Of a stretch of DNA of 64,000 bases, positions 53,531-60,787 are shown piece after piece (position 1 is the first letter of the stretch; the number at the start of each line of letters is the position of its first letter). A program made the position numbers and the translations under genes. The notes beneath the pieces were generated by a model. The model was not told the origin of the DNA, did no database searches, and worked only from the letters and a program-made list of their open reading frames with translations. Source of the DNA: RGIG4608 sp964413365 (GTDB lineage Bacteria > Bacillota > Clostridia > Oscillospirales > CAG-272); contig CAYPRM010000003.1 of assembly GCA_964413365.1 (NCBI GenBank), positions 7,568 to 71,567 on the forward strand, written 5' to 3'.

Positions 53531-53614
53531 ACCTGAGCCTCCATGCTTTTTGCTTTTTATTTTTTATTTTGTTTGTTTTATTATTTATTCTCTGCCTTGT
53601 ATAGCAGAAGATGG

Positions 53615-55471
53615 TCAGTCCATAAGGAGCGCCGCCGCACCGAGAAGTCCTGCACTGTTTTCAAGGCTCGCTATGCGGATCGGAACGCGCGGTCCCTTAT
53701 CTCCGCCGTAAAGCTCCGCGTCAAACTGCTTCTGAAGCGGCACTATAAGTCTATCTCCCTGAGCACAGACGCCTCCGCCGAGCAGAATGACCTCGGGGCG
53801 GAATATATTTGCGTAATTTACAAGTGCGGATGCAAGGTAGCCTATATAGTTGTCAATGACCTCTCTCGCATATACGTCGGTATCATAGTAATCAAAGGGA
53901 GTTTTGCCGTTTACAGCGTCCACAGCGCCTATCTCCCACATCTTGCAGTCGGGGTGAGCAAGCATGGCACGTCTTGTGTCACGTATGAGCGCGGTAGCCG
54001 AGGAATATGCCTCGACGCATCCGCGTCTGCCACAGGTGCAAGGCTCTCCACCGCGTGTGATGACGGTATGACCAAGCTCTGCGCCTGCGCCCTTATTTCC
54101 CTCCATGAGCACGCCGTCAATGACGACTCCGCCGCCGACACCCGTGCCGAGGGTTACCATTACTGCGCTGTTACATCCCTTTGCCGCTCCGAATTTTACC
54201 TCACCGAGTGCGGCGACGTTTGCATCGTTTGCAACCTTGACCTTAACTCCGCCGAGCAAGCGTGAGACCTCGTCGGTGATCATAAAATCGCTCCAACCGA
54301 GGTTATTTGAATATATAACGTTACCGCTACCGCTGTCTATCATTCCGGGGCATCCTATGCCTACGCCCTCGACGTCGGAAGCGGAGAGGTTGCATCTCTC
54401 AAGCAAAATCTTTGCAAGGCGTGCGATATTTCCTGCGACGACGCCAGCTCCGCCCTCGGACTCTGTTGGGATCTTATCGGAGACGATGATCTCGCCCCTA
54501 TCGTCGACGATGCCGCCCTTGATGAACGTACCGCCGAGGTCTATTCCTATGTAATATTTACGTACTGTGGTCATAATTCCGAAAAATTCTCCTTCCATAT
54601 CGGTATTGTTATCCCCTGCCGAAATGAAAACGCTATCTCCGCGGTGTATCTCAACTCCGTCGATGCTTCCCTCGCCTCCAAGGCAGGTAAAGCATTTGAA
54701 GCTTCTTCTGTCGGGCTCGAGTATTCTCCTACCGCTGACCTCTACGAGCGTGGCAGTGAAAAATCTGCTGATCCCCTTAAGAATACCCTCTCTTGTTTTG
54801 ACATCGAGCGACCTCGGAATGAGCCTCTCAGTATTCGTAACATCGAGAGCCTTTTCAACGTGGAGCTCCCTCTCCTTGCCGTCAGCACCCCTTCTGCCGT
54901 AGTCATAAACGCGGTAGGTGATATTGCTGTTCTGTTGTATCTCGCAGATAAGACAGCCCTCGCAGATTGCGTGTATCGTGCCTGCGGGGATAAAGTAGCA
55001 CTCGCCTGCGTGCACGGGGATAAATTGCAGGCGATCGGTCAGAGTGTGCGTCCTTATCGCGTCCTCAAGCTCCGCTCGTGTAATGCTCTCCTTAAAGCCG
55101 AGATATATCCCTGCGCCCTCCTCGGCGTCAACGATATACCACATCTCGGTCTTGCCGAGGCTGTTCTCATGCTTCAAGGCGTACTCATCATTCGGGTGCA
55201 CCTGCACGGATAACTTGGCATTTGCGTCAATGAGCTTGACGAGCACAGGAAAGAACGGAAATCCCTTGCAGTTCTCTCCGAGATCCGCCTCCGTTACCGC
55301 GTCGGGGAGCGGCGTTCCGTCGGCAAGGCGGCTCACTCCGTCCTTGTGGAAGGAAAGCTCCCACGTCTCCGCCAAGGGATCTGCGTCGGTCTGCTTTCCG
55401 TAATATTTCTTCAATCTGTCTCCGCCCCAGATTATGCTCTTGCAGGCAGGATAAAGCTTTACTGTATTCAT
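53615..55471 (-). CDS. Fused mannose-6-phosphate isomerase and ROK-family sugar kinase
   Basis: A 618-residue fusion. Residues 1-300 are a class I mannose-6-phosphate isomerase: WGGDRLKKYYGK, VQVHPNDEYA (zinc), EMWYIVDAEEGA and IPAGTIHAI. From about 303 a ROK kinase begins (YYIGIDLGGTFIKGG), with the phosphate-binding VTLGTGVGGGVV near 450 and the zinc motif CTCGRRGCVEAYSS near 490. Together they would phosphorylate mannose or fructose and interconvert the 6-phosphates, feeding glycolysis. The junction MTTVRKYY looks like an old kinase start codon. The ATG at 55471 follows AGGA; the one at 55486 is poorly placed. It heads the three-gene unit with GH43 and the glutaminase-like gene. Confidence 0.9.
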   Translation of the reverse strand: MNTVKLYPACKSIIWGGDRLKKYYGKQTDADPLAETWELSFHKDGVSRLADGTPLPDAVTEADLGENCKGFPFFPVLVKLIDANAKLSVQVHPNDEYALKHENSLGKTEMWYIVDAEEGAGIYLGFKESITRAELEDAIRTHTLTDRLQFIPVHAGECYFIPAGTIHAICEGCLICEIQQNSNITYRVYDYGRRGADGKERELHVEKALDVTNTERLIPRSLDVKTREGILKGISRFFTATLVEVSGRRILEPDRRSFKCFTCLGGEGSIDGVEIHRGDSVFISAGDNNTDMEGEFFGIMTTVRKYYIGIDLGGTFIKGGIVDDRGEIIVSDKIPTESEGGAGVVAGNIARLAKILLERCNLSASDVEGVGIGCPGMIDSGSGNVIYSNNLGWSDFMITDEVSRLLGGVKVKVANDANVAALGEVKFGAAKGCNSAVMVTLGTGVGGGVVIDGVLMEGNKGAGAELGHTVITRGGEPCTCGRRGCVEAYSSATALIRDTRRAMLAHPDCKMWEIGAVDAVNGKTPFDYYDTDVYAREVIDNYIGYLASALVNYANIFRPEVILLGGGVCAQGDRLIVPLQKQFDAELYGGDKGPRVPIRIASLENSAGLLGAAALLMD

Positions 55472-55502
55472 AAAAATTTCCTCCATTCGTAGGTCTGATA
55501 TA

Positions 55503-55530
55503 ATTATATCACAAACCTTGATTTTTTCAA
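55503..55530 (-). promoter_or_regulatory. Promoter of the isomerase-kinase operon
   Basis: TTGAAA (55525-55530) and TATAAT (55503-55508) on the minus strand are 16 bases apart. The start would be near 55497, giving a leader of about 25 nt. Confidence 0.68.
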
Positions 55531-55938
55531 GAGATATTTAGAAAAAACGCTTCGTTTGTGGCTGTTTTCTTGCGTTTTCTTCGTTTTTTTCTTTGTTTTT
55601 TCGATGCTTGCCTTGACTTATTCAAATTCCCCCCCATCGTCGCCTATCATGACGGTGATCTTGTCGGTGATATTCCTCCTTGCAAAGCGTAAAAAATACC
55701 AATATTGAGTTGGTAAGGATCAATATATACCCCTATTTCCACGGAGAATTTTCGTGGAGATGGGGTGTCTTTATTTTTCGACGAATGTTTACATTTTATA
55801 TCATTAAAATGGAAAATGTTAAAAATAGAACCATATTTTTCTAAAAATCGTTGTTTTTCGAGGATAAAAACAAATAATCCTCGACACGCCTTCTGTGATA
55901 TGATAATAGTACCGATCAAAAACAAAGGAGGAACAGAT
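55531..55938. other. Intergenic stretch with AT-rich tracts and one coding-like relic
   Basis: About 400 bases lie between the isomerase-kinase promoter and the small plus-strand gene. It includes long T-runs, and a hairpin near 55737-55765 (CCACGGAG../CTTTATT region is not a clear terminator). Only the relic at 55618-55681 has coding character. No complete gene with a ribosome site was found. Confidence 0.45.
55618..55681 (-). pseudogene. Possible relic of a response-regulator N-terminus
   Basis: On the minus strand AAGGAGG precedes codons for ITDKITVMIGDDGGEFE and then TAA. This resembles the first strand and acidic pair of receiver domains, including Spo0A (KIKVxIADDNREF). There is no ATG or GTG at the expected place (ATC is found) and the frame stops after 17 codons. 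It may be chance. Confidence 0.2.
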
Positions 55939-56193
55939 ATGGATTTTACATTGATCGAACAGCAGGAGAGGGGCGCTAACTGCTACAAGCTTATGCGCGC
56001 CACATTTTACCGCTCTCACTACGTGATAATAGTGCAGAGCAAGCACGATTTTGCGTGTGCATCGTTTCAGTCGGAGCGTGCGGAGGCACTTGAGCTATTC
56101 CGCATGATCTCGGAGAGCGATACCGAGCCGTACACGCTCGCAGACATAATTTCCGACCGTGAAAAGTCGCGGGAGCTGTCAAAAATCATGTAG
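55939..56193 (+). CDS. Small DUF6514-like protein
   Basis: An 84-residue protein with AAAGGAGG eight bases before the ATG, so translation is likely; an in-frame upstream start at 55765 lacks such a site and has non-coding character. The sequence includes YRSHYVIIVQS and a C-terminal DTEPYTLADIISDREKSREL, which resembles the VTPxTLxDVIxD ending of DUF6514, small clostridial proteins of unknown role. It is not on the same unit as the following GH2, which has its own promoter. Confidence 0.62.
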   Translation: MDFTLIEQQERGANCYKLMRATFYRSHYVIIVQSKHDFACASFQSERAEALELFRMISESDTEPYTLADIISDREKSRELSKIM

Positions 56194-56231
56194 GGATATC
56201 AAATTTGCTCGGAAAATATAAAATTATCCTA

Positions 56232-56260
56232 TTGACTTTGTGGCAAATTGCTGATATAAT
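56232..56260 (+). promoter_or_regulatory. Promoter of the GH2 gene
   Basis: TTGACT (56232-56237) and TATAAT (56255-56260) with a 17-base spacer; the leader is about 30 nt. No LacI-type operator is seen here. Confidence 0.85.
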
Positions 56261-56296
56261 CACTCTTGGAACATAATTCATAGCTCGGAGGAAACC

Positions 56297-58666
56297 ATGA
56301 GTAGAATATATATAAACGACGGCTGGCTCTTTGCTCCACAGTTCAAGGAGGGGTATCTTAACGGCGAGGTTGACGGGGATATGACGCATGTCAGACTTCC
56401 CCACACCGTAAAGGAGCTTCCCTACAACTATTTTTCTGAAGAGGAATATCAGACTCTTTCCACCTATGTAAGGGTGATAAATGTCCCTGACGAGTGGAAG
56501 GGCAAGCGCATCATACTCACCTTTGAGGGTGCGGCGCATTTTGCGGAGGTCTTTCTCAACGGTCATAGGATCGGCGAGCATCGCTCGGGCTACACCGCAT
56601 TCAGCATCGAGCTGACGGAGCATCTCAATATCGGTGAGAGCAATATCCTTACTGTAAGGCTCGATTCCCGTGAGACGCTCAACCAGCCTCCCTTCGGTAA
56701 CGTCATAGACTATATGACCTACGGAGGAATTTACAGAGATGTATATCTCGATATCAAGGAGAGCGTATATATTTCCGATGTATTCGTAAAGCCCGAGGTT
56801 ACGGGCAAGATCGCAAGTGATGTAACCCTCAGCGGTGCTATTCCCGAGGGACTTGTCATACAGCAGACGGCGACCTTTGAGGACGAGGAGACTCTCGTGG
56901 TCAAGAAGGGCGTATATTCAAATACCGTTTCCCTTCACGGCTTCGTGAAGAACGTAAAGCTCTGGACACTGACGTCCCCGAGACTCTACGAGGTAGTAAC
57001 CGAGATATATCTCGATGAGAGGCTCATTGACTCGCACAGAGTCCGCGTCGGCTTCAGGAGTGCGCAGTTCAAAGAGGACGGCTTCTACCTCAACGGAAGA
57101 AAGACGAGGATCCGCGGACTCAATCGCCATCAGAGCTACCCCTACGTGGGCTATGCTATGCCTCAGTCGATGCAGGAGCTCGATGCGGACATACTTAAGC
57201 ATGAGCTCGGACTAAATGCCGTGAGAACGTCGCACTATCCGCAGTCCCAATACTTCATCGACCGCTGTGATGAGATCGGACTTCTCGTATTTACCGAGAT
57301 CCCGGGCTGGCAGCATATAGGTGTCGGCGAGTGGAGAGTTCAGACGGTAAAGAACGTTGAGGAGATGATACTTCAGTACCGCAATCACCCCTCTATAATC
57401 CTCTGGGGCGTTCGTATCAACGAGTCGCAGGACGACGACGAGCTTTACACTCGCACGAACGAGCTTGCTCACAGGCTCGATCCCACTCGTCAGACGGGCG
57501 GTGTGCGCTGCATAAAAAAGAGCAGTCTGCTTGAGGATGTTTACACCTACAATGATTTCGTATATGACGGCAAGGGCATCGGCTGTAATCCCAAGGAAAG
57601 GATCACGCCCGATGTGTCGAAGCCTTATCTCGTAACGGAAAATAACGGACACATGTTCCCCACCAAGAGCTTTGACTCTGAGGAGCACAGGCTCGAGCAT
57701 GCTCTAAGACACGCCAAGGTGCTCGATTCTATCGCATCCCACGATGATATTTCGGGAAGCTTTGCATGGTGTATGTTCGATTACAACACGCACAAGGACT
57801 TTGGAAGCGGAGACAGGATCTGCTACCACGGAGTATTGGATATGTTCAGAAACCACAAGCTCGCATCGGCGGTATATTCCTCACAGGAGGACGGCAATAC
57901 AGTGCTGGAGGTCAGCTCGAGCATGGATATCGGAGAGCATCCTGCAGGCGTCAAGGGAGAGATCTGGGTATTCACCAACGCGGACAGCGTGAGAATGTAC
58001 AAGAACGATGTTCTTATCAAGGAATATCCATCCCACAACGAGCATTTCCCGAATCTCGAGCACAGTCCGATACTTATTGACGATTATGTTGGCGATCTCC
58101 TCGAAAAGAACGAGGGATTTTCGCAAAAGAAGGCAACAGCGGTCGCGGAGGTGCTCAATTATATGGCACTTCACGGCTACTCTCACCCCACCCCCGAGCT
58201 CAAGGCTATGTTCTCTCGGTGCGTGATGCTTCACAGTATGAATGAAAAGAAGATCACGGAGCTGTACGGCAAGTACATTGGCGACTGGGGCGGTGCAAGC
58301 ACGGTATATCGCTTTGAGGCGATACGCGGCGGCAAGGTCGCAAGGACGGTCGTAAAGCAAACGATGTCCTCGATGGCCCTTGAGGCTATTCCCTCCTCCA
58401 CGGTCCTTAGTGAGCGTACATCCTACGATGTTGCGGAGGTAAGGCTCAGAGCGGTCGACGAGAACGGAAATCTGCTTCCCTTCTGCGGTGAGCCCATTAT
58501 GATAAGCGTTGACGGTCCGCTTGAGATAATAGGCCCCGATCTCACCTCACTCAGAGGCGGAATGGGTGGCTTCTATGTAAAGACCGTAGGCACTAAGGGA
58601 CGTGCCATGGTAACAGTATTCTCGCCTGCGTTTGAAACCGTCAGGCTTGAATTCAGGATCAAATGA
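56297..58666 (+). CDS. GH2-family glycosidase
   Basis: A 789-residue enzyme with the GH2 order: N-terminal sugar-binding jelly roll (about 1-150, with YVRVINVPDEWKGKRIILTFEGAAHFAEVFLNG), immunoglobulin-like domain (about 155-250), and a TIM barrel (RIRGLNRHQSYPYVGYAMP near 273). The acid/base glutamate is in WGVRINESQD near 373 and the nucleophile is probably E in LVTENNGH near 445. GAFAWCMFDY-like SGSFAWCMFDYNTHKDFG follows. The length and layout fit beta-galactosidase-type GH2 proteins, but beta-mannosidase or glucuronidase activity cannot be ruled out. A C-terminal domain of about 250 residues is present. No signal peptide, so it acts in the cytosol. It is a single-gene unit. Confidence 0.9.
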   Translation: MSRIYINDGWLFAPQFKEGYLNGEVDGDMTHVRLPHTVKELPYNYFSEEEYQTLSTYVRVINVPDEWKGKRIILTFEGAAHFAEVFLNGHRIGEHRSGYTAFSIELTEHLNIGESNILTVRLDSRETLNQPPFGNVIDYMTYGGIYRDVYLDIKESVYISDVFVKPEVTGKIASDVTLSGAIPEGLVIQQTATFEDEETLVVKKGVYSNTVSLHGFVKNVKLWTLTSPRLYEVVTEIYLDERLIDSHRVRVGFRSAQFKEDGFYLNGRKTRIRGLNRHQSYPYVGYAMPQSMQELDADILKHELGLNAVRTSHYPQSQYFIDRCDEIGLLVFTEIPGWQHIGVGEWRVQTVKNVEEMILQYRNHPSIILWGVRINESQDDDELYTRTNELAHRLDPTRQTGGVRCIKKSSLLEDVYTYNDFVYDGKGIGCNPKERITPDVSKPYLVTENNGHMFPTKSFDSEEHRLEHALRHAKVLDSIASHDDISGSFAWCMFDYNTHKDFGSGDRICYHGVLDMFRNHKLASAVYSSQEDGNTVLEVSSSMDIGEHPAGVKGEIWVFTNADSVRMYKNDVLIKEYPSHNEHFPNLEHSPILIDDYVGDLLEKNEGFSQKKATAVAEVLNYMALHGYSHPTPELKAMFSRCVMLHSMNEKKITELYGKYIGDWGGASTVYRFEAIRGGKVARTVVKQTMSSMALEAIPSSTVLSERTSYDVAEVRLRAVDENGNLLPFCGEPIMISVDGPLEIIGPDLTSLRGGMGGFYVKTVGTKGRAMVTVFSPAFETVRLEFRIK

Positions 58667-58679
58667 TCCTTCTTAGAAT

Positions 58680-58718
58680 AAAAAGTGCCCCTCGGTTCAT
58701 CCGAGGGGGCACTTTTTA
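58680..58718. terminator. Bidirectional intrinsic terminator
   Basis: AAAAAGTGCCCCTCGG pairs with CCGAGGGGGCACTTTTT over a TTCAT loop, with one bulged G, between GH2 and a convergent gene. Confidence 0.92.
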
Positions 58719-58731
58719 TTTGGAATGTTAT

Positions 58732-59289
58732 TTATTTTATGCTCTTTCCGTCGGAAAATGCTCTGCCGACACGCTCACCTATCACGTTATAGAGGTGGTT
58801 ACAGCCGTCGTAGCAGATGGGTGCGAGGCTTGCGAGGTCGACCTTGCCGTTCCCGTCGAGCACGCGCTCGTCGGCGCTGATGTTCACTATCTGACCGATA
58901 CAGATGCCGTCCTCATTGAACTTCACGAGCTTACACTCGAGTGCAAGCGGAAGCTCGTCAATAAGGGGTGCGCAGATGTGCTCGCTCCTTATTGCATGGA
59001 AGCCCGCACGCTCGAATTTATCGGGCACGTCGTTTGCGGAGACGAGTCCGACGTAATCGCACGGCACTACCGTGTCCGCAGTTGCGAAGCTTATGGTGAA
59101 GCCGCTGTTTCTCTTTATATTCTCAGTAGTTTTATGGTCATGTGCGAGGCAGACCATTACCTGATCCGTATCGTATATACCTCCCCACGCAGCGTTCATA
59201 GCGTTGGGTGTGCCGTCCTCACTATACGTTCCGATGATGAGCACGGGACACGGATAGAGCCATGTTTTTGCTCCAAGATTCTTTCTCAT
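58732..59289 (-). CDS. Flavin reductase-like (FMN split-barrel) protein
   Basis: A 185-residue protein of the flavoredoxin/flavin reductase-like family. The opening WLYPCPVLIIGTYSEDGTPNAMNAAWGG and later KRNSGFTISFATADTVVPCDYVG match the FMN-binding split barrel. Many clostridia have this protein; it may shuttle electrons or bind FMN for a partner oxidoreductase. The precise role is not predictable. It lies between a terminator and the PspC gene, on the same strand as PspC and the alpha/beta hydrolase, with gaps of 49-60 bases. Confidence 0.87.
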   Translation of the reverse strand: MRKNLGAKTWLYPCPVLIIGTYSEDGTPNAMNAAWGGIYDTDQVMVCLAHDHKTTENIKRNSGFTISFATADTVVPCDYVGLVSANDVPDKFERAGFHAIRSEHICAPLIDELPLALECKLVKFNEDGICIGQIVNISADERVLDGNGKVDLASLAPICYDGCNHLYNVIGERVGRAFSDGKSIK

Positions 59290-59337
59290 ATGTATATTAC
59301 CTCCAAAAATATTTTATGATCAACAGCTATGCGGGAG

Positions 59338-59526
59338 TTAGTTGGGATCTCTCGGCATTATGATCATTGCAATGACATAAGCGATCACGGCACTACCGCC
59401 CATAAAAAGCAACGCTACCGCTGCAAGACGGACAAGTGTGGGATCAATATTGAAATATTCCGCGATCCCCGCGCACACGCCGTCGATCATCTTATTCTTG
59501 CTTGATTTGTAAAGCCTTTTTTCCAT
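59338..59526 (-). CDS. PspC-domain membrane protein
   Basis: A 62-residue protein consisting of one PspC domain: EKRLYKSSKNKMIDGVCAGI, then AEYFNIDPTLVRL and a hydrophobic helix ending MIIMPRDP. Free-standing PspC proteins are linked to envelope stress responses. The ATG at 59526 has GGAGG eight bases before it; an in-frame start at 59550 overlaps the upstream gene stop. It follows the alpha/beta hydrolase, overlapping its regulatory region. Confidence 0.91.
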   Translation of the reverse strand: MEKRLYKSSKNKMIDGVCAGIAEYFNIDPTLVRLAAVALLFMGGSAVIAYVIAMIIMPRDPN

Positions 59527-59546
59527 AATTATTTCCTCCTTGTAGA

Positions 59547-60518
59547 TCATTCCTCAATAAATTCAAATATCTGTGTCCAAACGGTCGGATCCTGCTCGGT
59601 CATTCTGCGCCAGTCGAGGCGTGAGATGAATTCGCGCTTCTGCTCATCAGTAGAGAGCATTCCTCGCTTTATTAATCGTTTACGCTCCTTTGCATATTCG
59701 CCGAGATATCTCACAGCGTCCGCGGTGTAGTTCGGGTTATGCCCCTTGCCTCTCTCCAAAATGAATTTTATGCGGTCGCACGTGGCGTACCGTTCGTGCA
59801 AAGCGTCATAGCTGTATTGCTTCTTGCAGACGGGATCGTCAGCGGAATATATCAGCAATGCTTTGACGTCGGAGTTTCCCAGCGTCCGCAGGGCGTCGAT
59901 ATCGACAAGACTCGGGTTCGCCTCACGCTCAAGACGCATGATCGCCGATCTGTAAATGGCAAGAGGCCCCGAAAAATAGGACCTGACGAGCCGTTCGACT
60001 GAGGCAAAGCCGCTGATGGCGACTATCTTCTCCACCTCGGGGTGGAGGGACGGTATATTGAGAGTTGAGAAGCCTCCCCAGCTATGTCCGATAACGGTGA
60101 TGCGCATTTCCTTCAGCTGTGGGAGCGTTCCGAGCGCGCGCAGGCAGTCGTCAAGGTCGCAGAGAGATTGCGCCATGCCGTGTGTGCTCTCTCCGCCCGA
60201 CTCCATGCATCCCGTGTGATCATACGCAAGGACGAGGTAGCCGTGGGAGCAAAGAAGCTCTATCTCCCTCATATAGGAGCGGTGTCCGCCGCCGAAGCCG
60301 TGGTCGAACACTATAAGCCTGCCGTCATGCTTACGCTTATCGGGATATTGGTAAAAATAGCCCTTGAGCGTATGCCCCTGCGAGGAGGCGAACTCGTACG
60401 GTACGGCGCAAAGTCCGCAGAAATCCTCTGCGGAGAAATAATATGCCGTTCCGTCGCCGTCGCATCTGACGAACGCAAGGTCTTTGTATATATTAAGTAT
60501 CTTATCCTCGAAGATCAT
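59547..60518 (-). CDS. Alpha/beta hydrolase
   Basis: A 323-residue alpha/beta-hydrolase. The oxyanion-side motif HGFGGGHRSY is near 72, the nucleophile serine is in IGHSWGGFS near 143-151, a candidate acid is in IYSADDPV near 225, and the histidine is in ERGKGHNPNY near 258. The C-terminus (DWRRMTEQDPTVWTQIFEF) is extra. The family includes esterases and peptidases; a dipeptidyl-peptidase-like fold is suggested by size. The upstream region is AT-rich with no clear promoter on this strand. The substrate is unknown. Confidence 0.83.
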   Translation of the reverse strand: MIFEDKILNIYKDLAFVRCDGDGTAYYFSAEDFCGLCAVPYEFASSQGHTLKGYFYQYPDKRKHDGRLIVFDHGFGGGHRSYMREIELLCSHGYLVLAYDHTGCMESGGESTHGMAQSLCDLDDCLRALGTLPQLKEMRITVIGHSWGGFSTLNIPSLHPEVEKIVAISGFASVERLVRSYFSGPLAIYRSAIMRLEREANPSLVDIDALRTLGNSDVKALLIYSADDPVCKKQYSYDALHERYATCDRIKFILERGKGHNPNYTADAVRYLGEYAKERKRLIKRGMLSTDEQKREFISRLDWRRMTEQDPTVWTQIFEFIEE

Positions 60519-60710
60519 ATTTTTGTTTTTCCTTATTGATATTTTCCTGTATATGATATTTTACCACAGCACACTGGATTTTTCAACACGTTTTATCATA
60601 TTTTTTTGATATTTTCAAAATTTTTGGCAAGATTTTTCTGCGTTATGCACTAAAATTTGCGGTGTATTTTAACTATTTTCAACAAAAAAATATTAAAATC
60701 AAAAAAAGTC

Positions 60711-60739
60711 TTTATTTATTGATCCTTTAGTGGTATAAT
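60711..60739 (+). promoter_or_regulatory. Promoter of the secreted endonuclease gene
   Basis: TTTATT (60711-60716) and consensus TATAAT (60734-60739) with 17 bases between. The -35 box is weak. The AT-rich 260 bases around it contain no gene. Confidence 0.6.
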
Positions 60740-60787
60740 ATATTGTTGGAACTATATTTCCAAAAAAAATTAAAAATGGAGAATGTT

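Noticed and set aside
55647..55925. 92-codon minus-strand frame
   Set aside because: No ribosome site, AT-rich low-complexity composition and overlap with the small plus-strand gene's upstream region.
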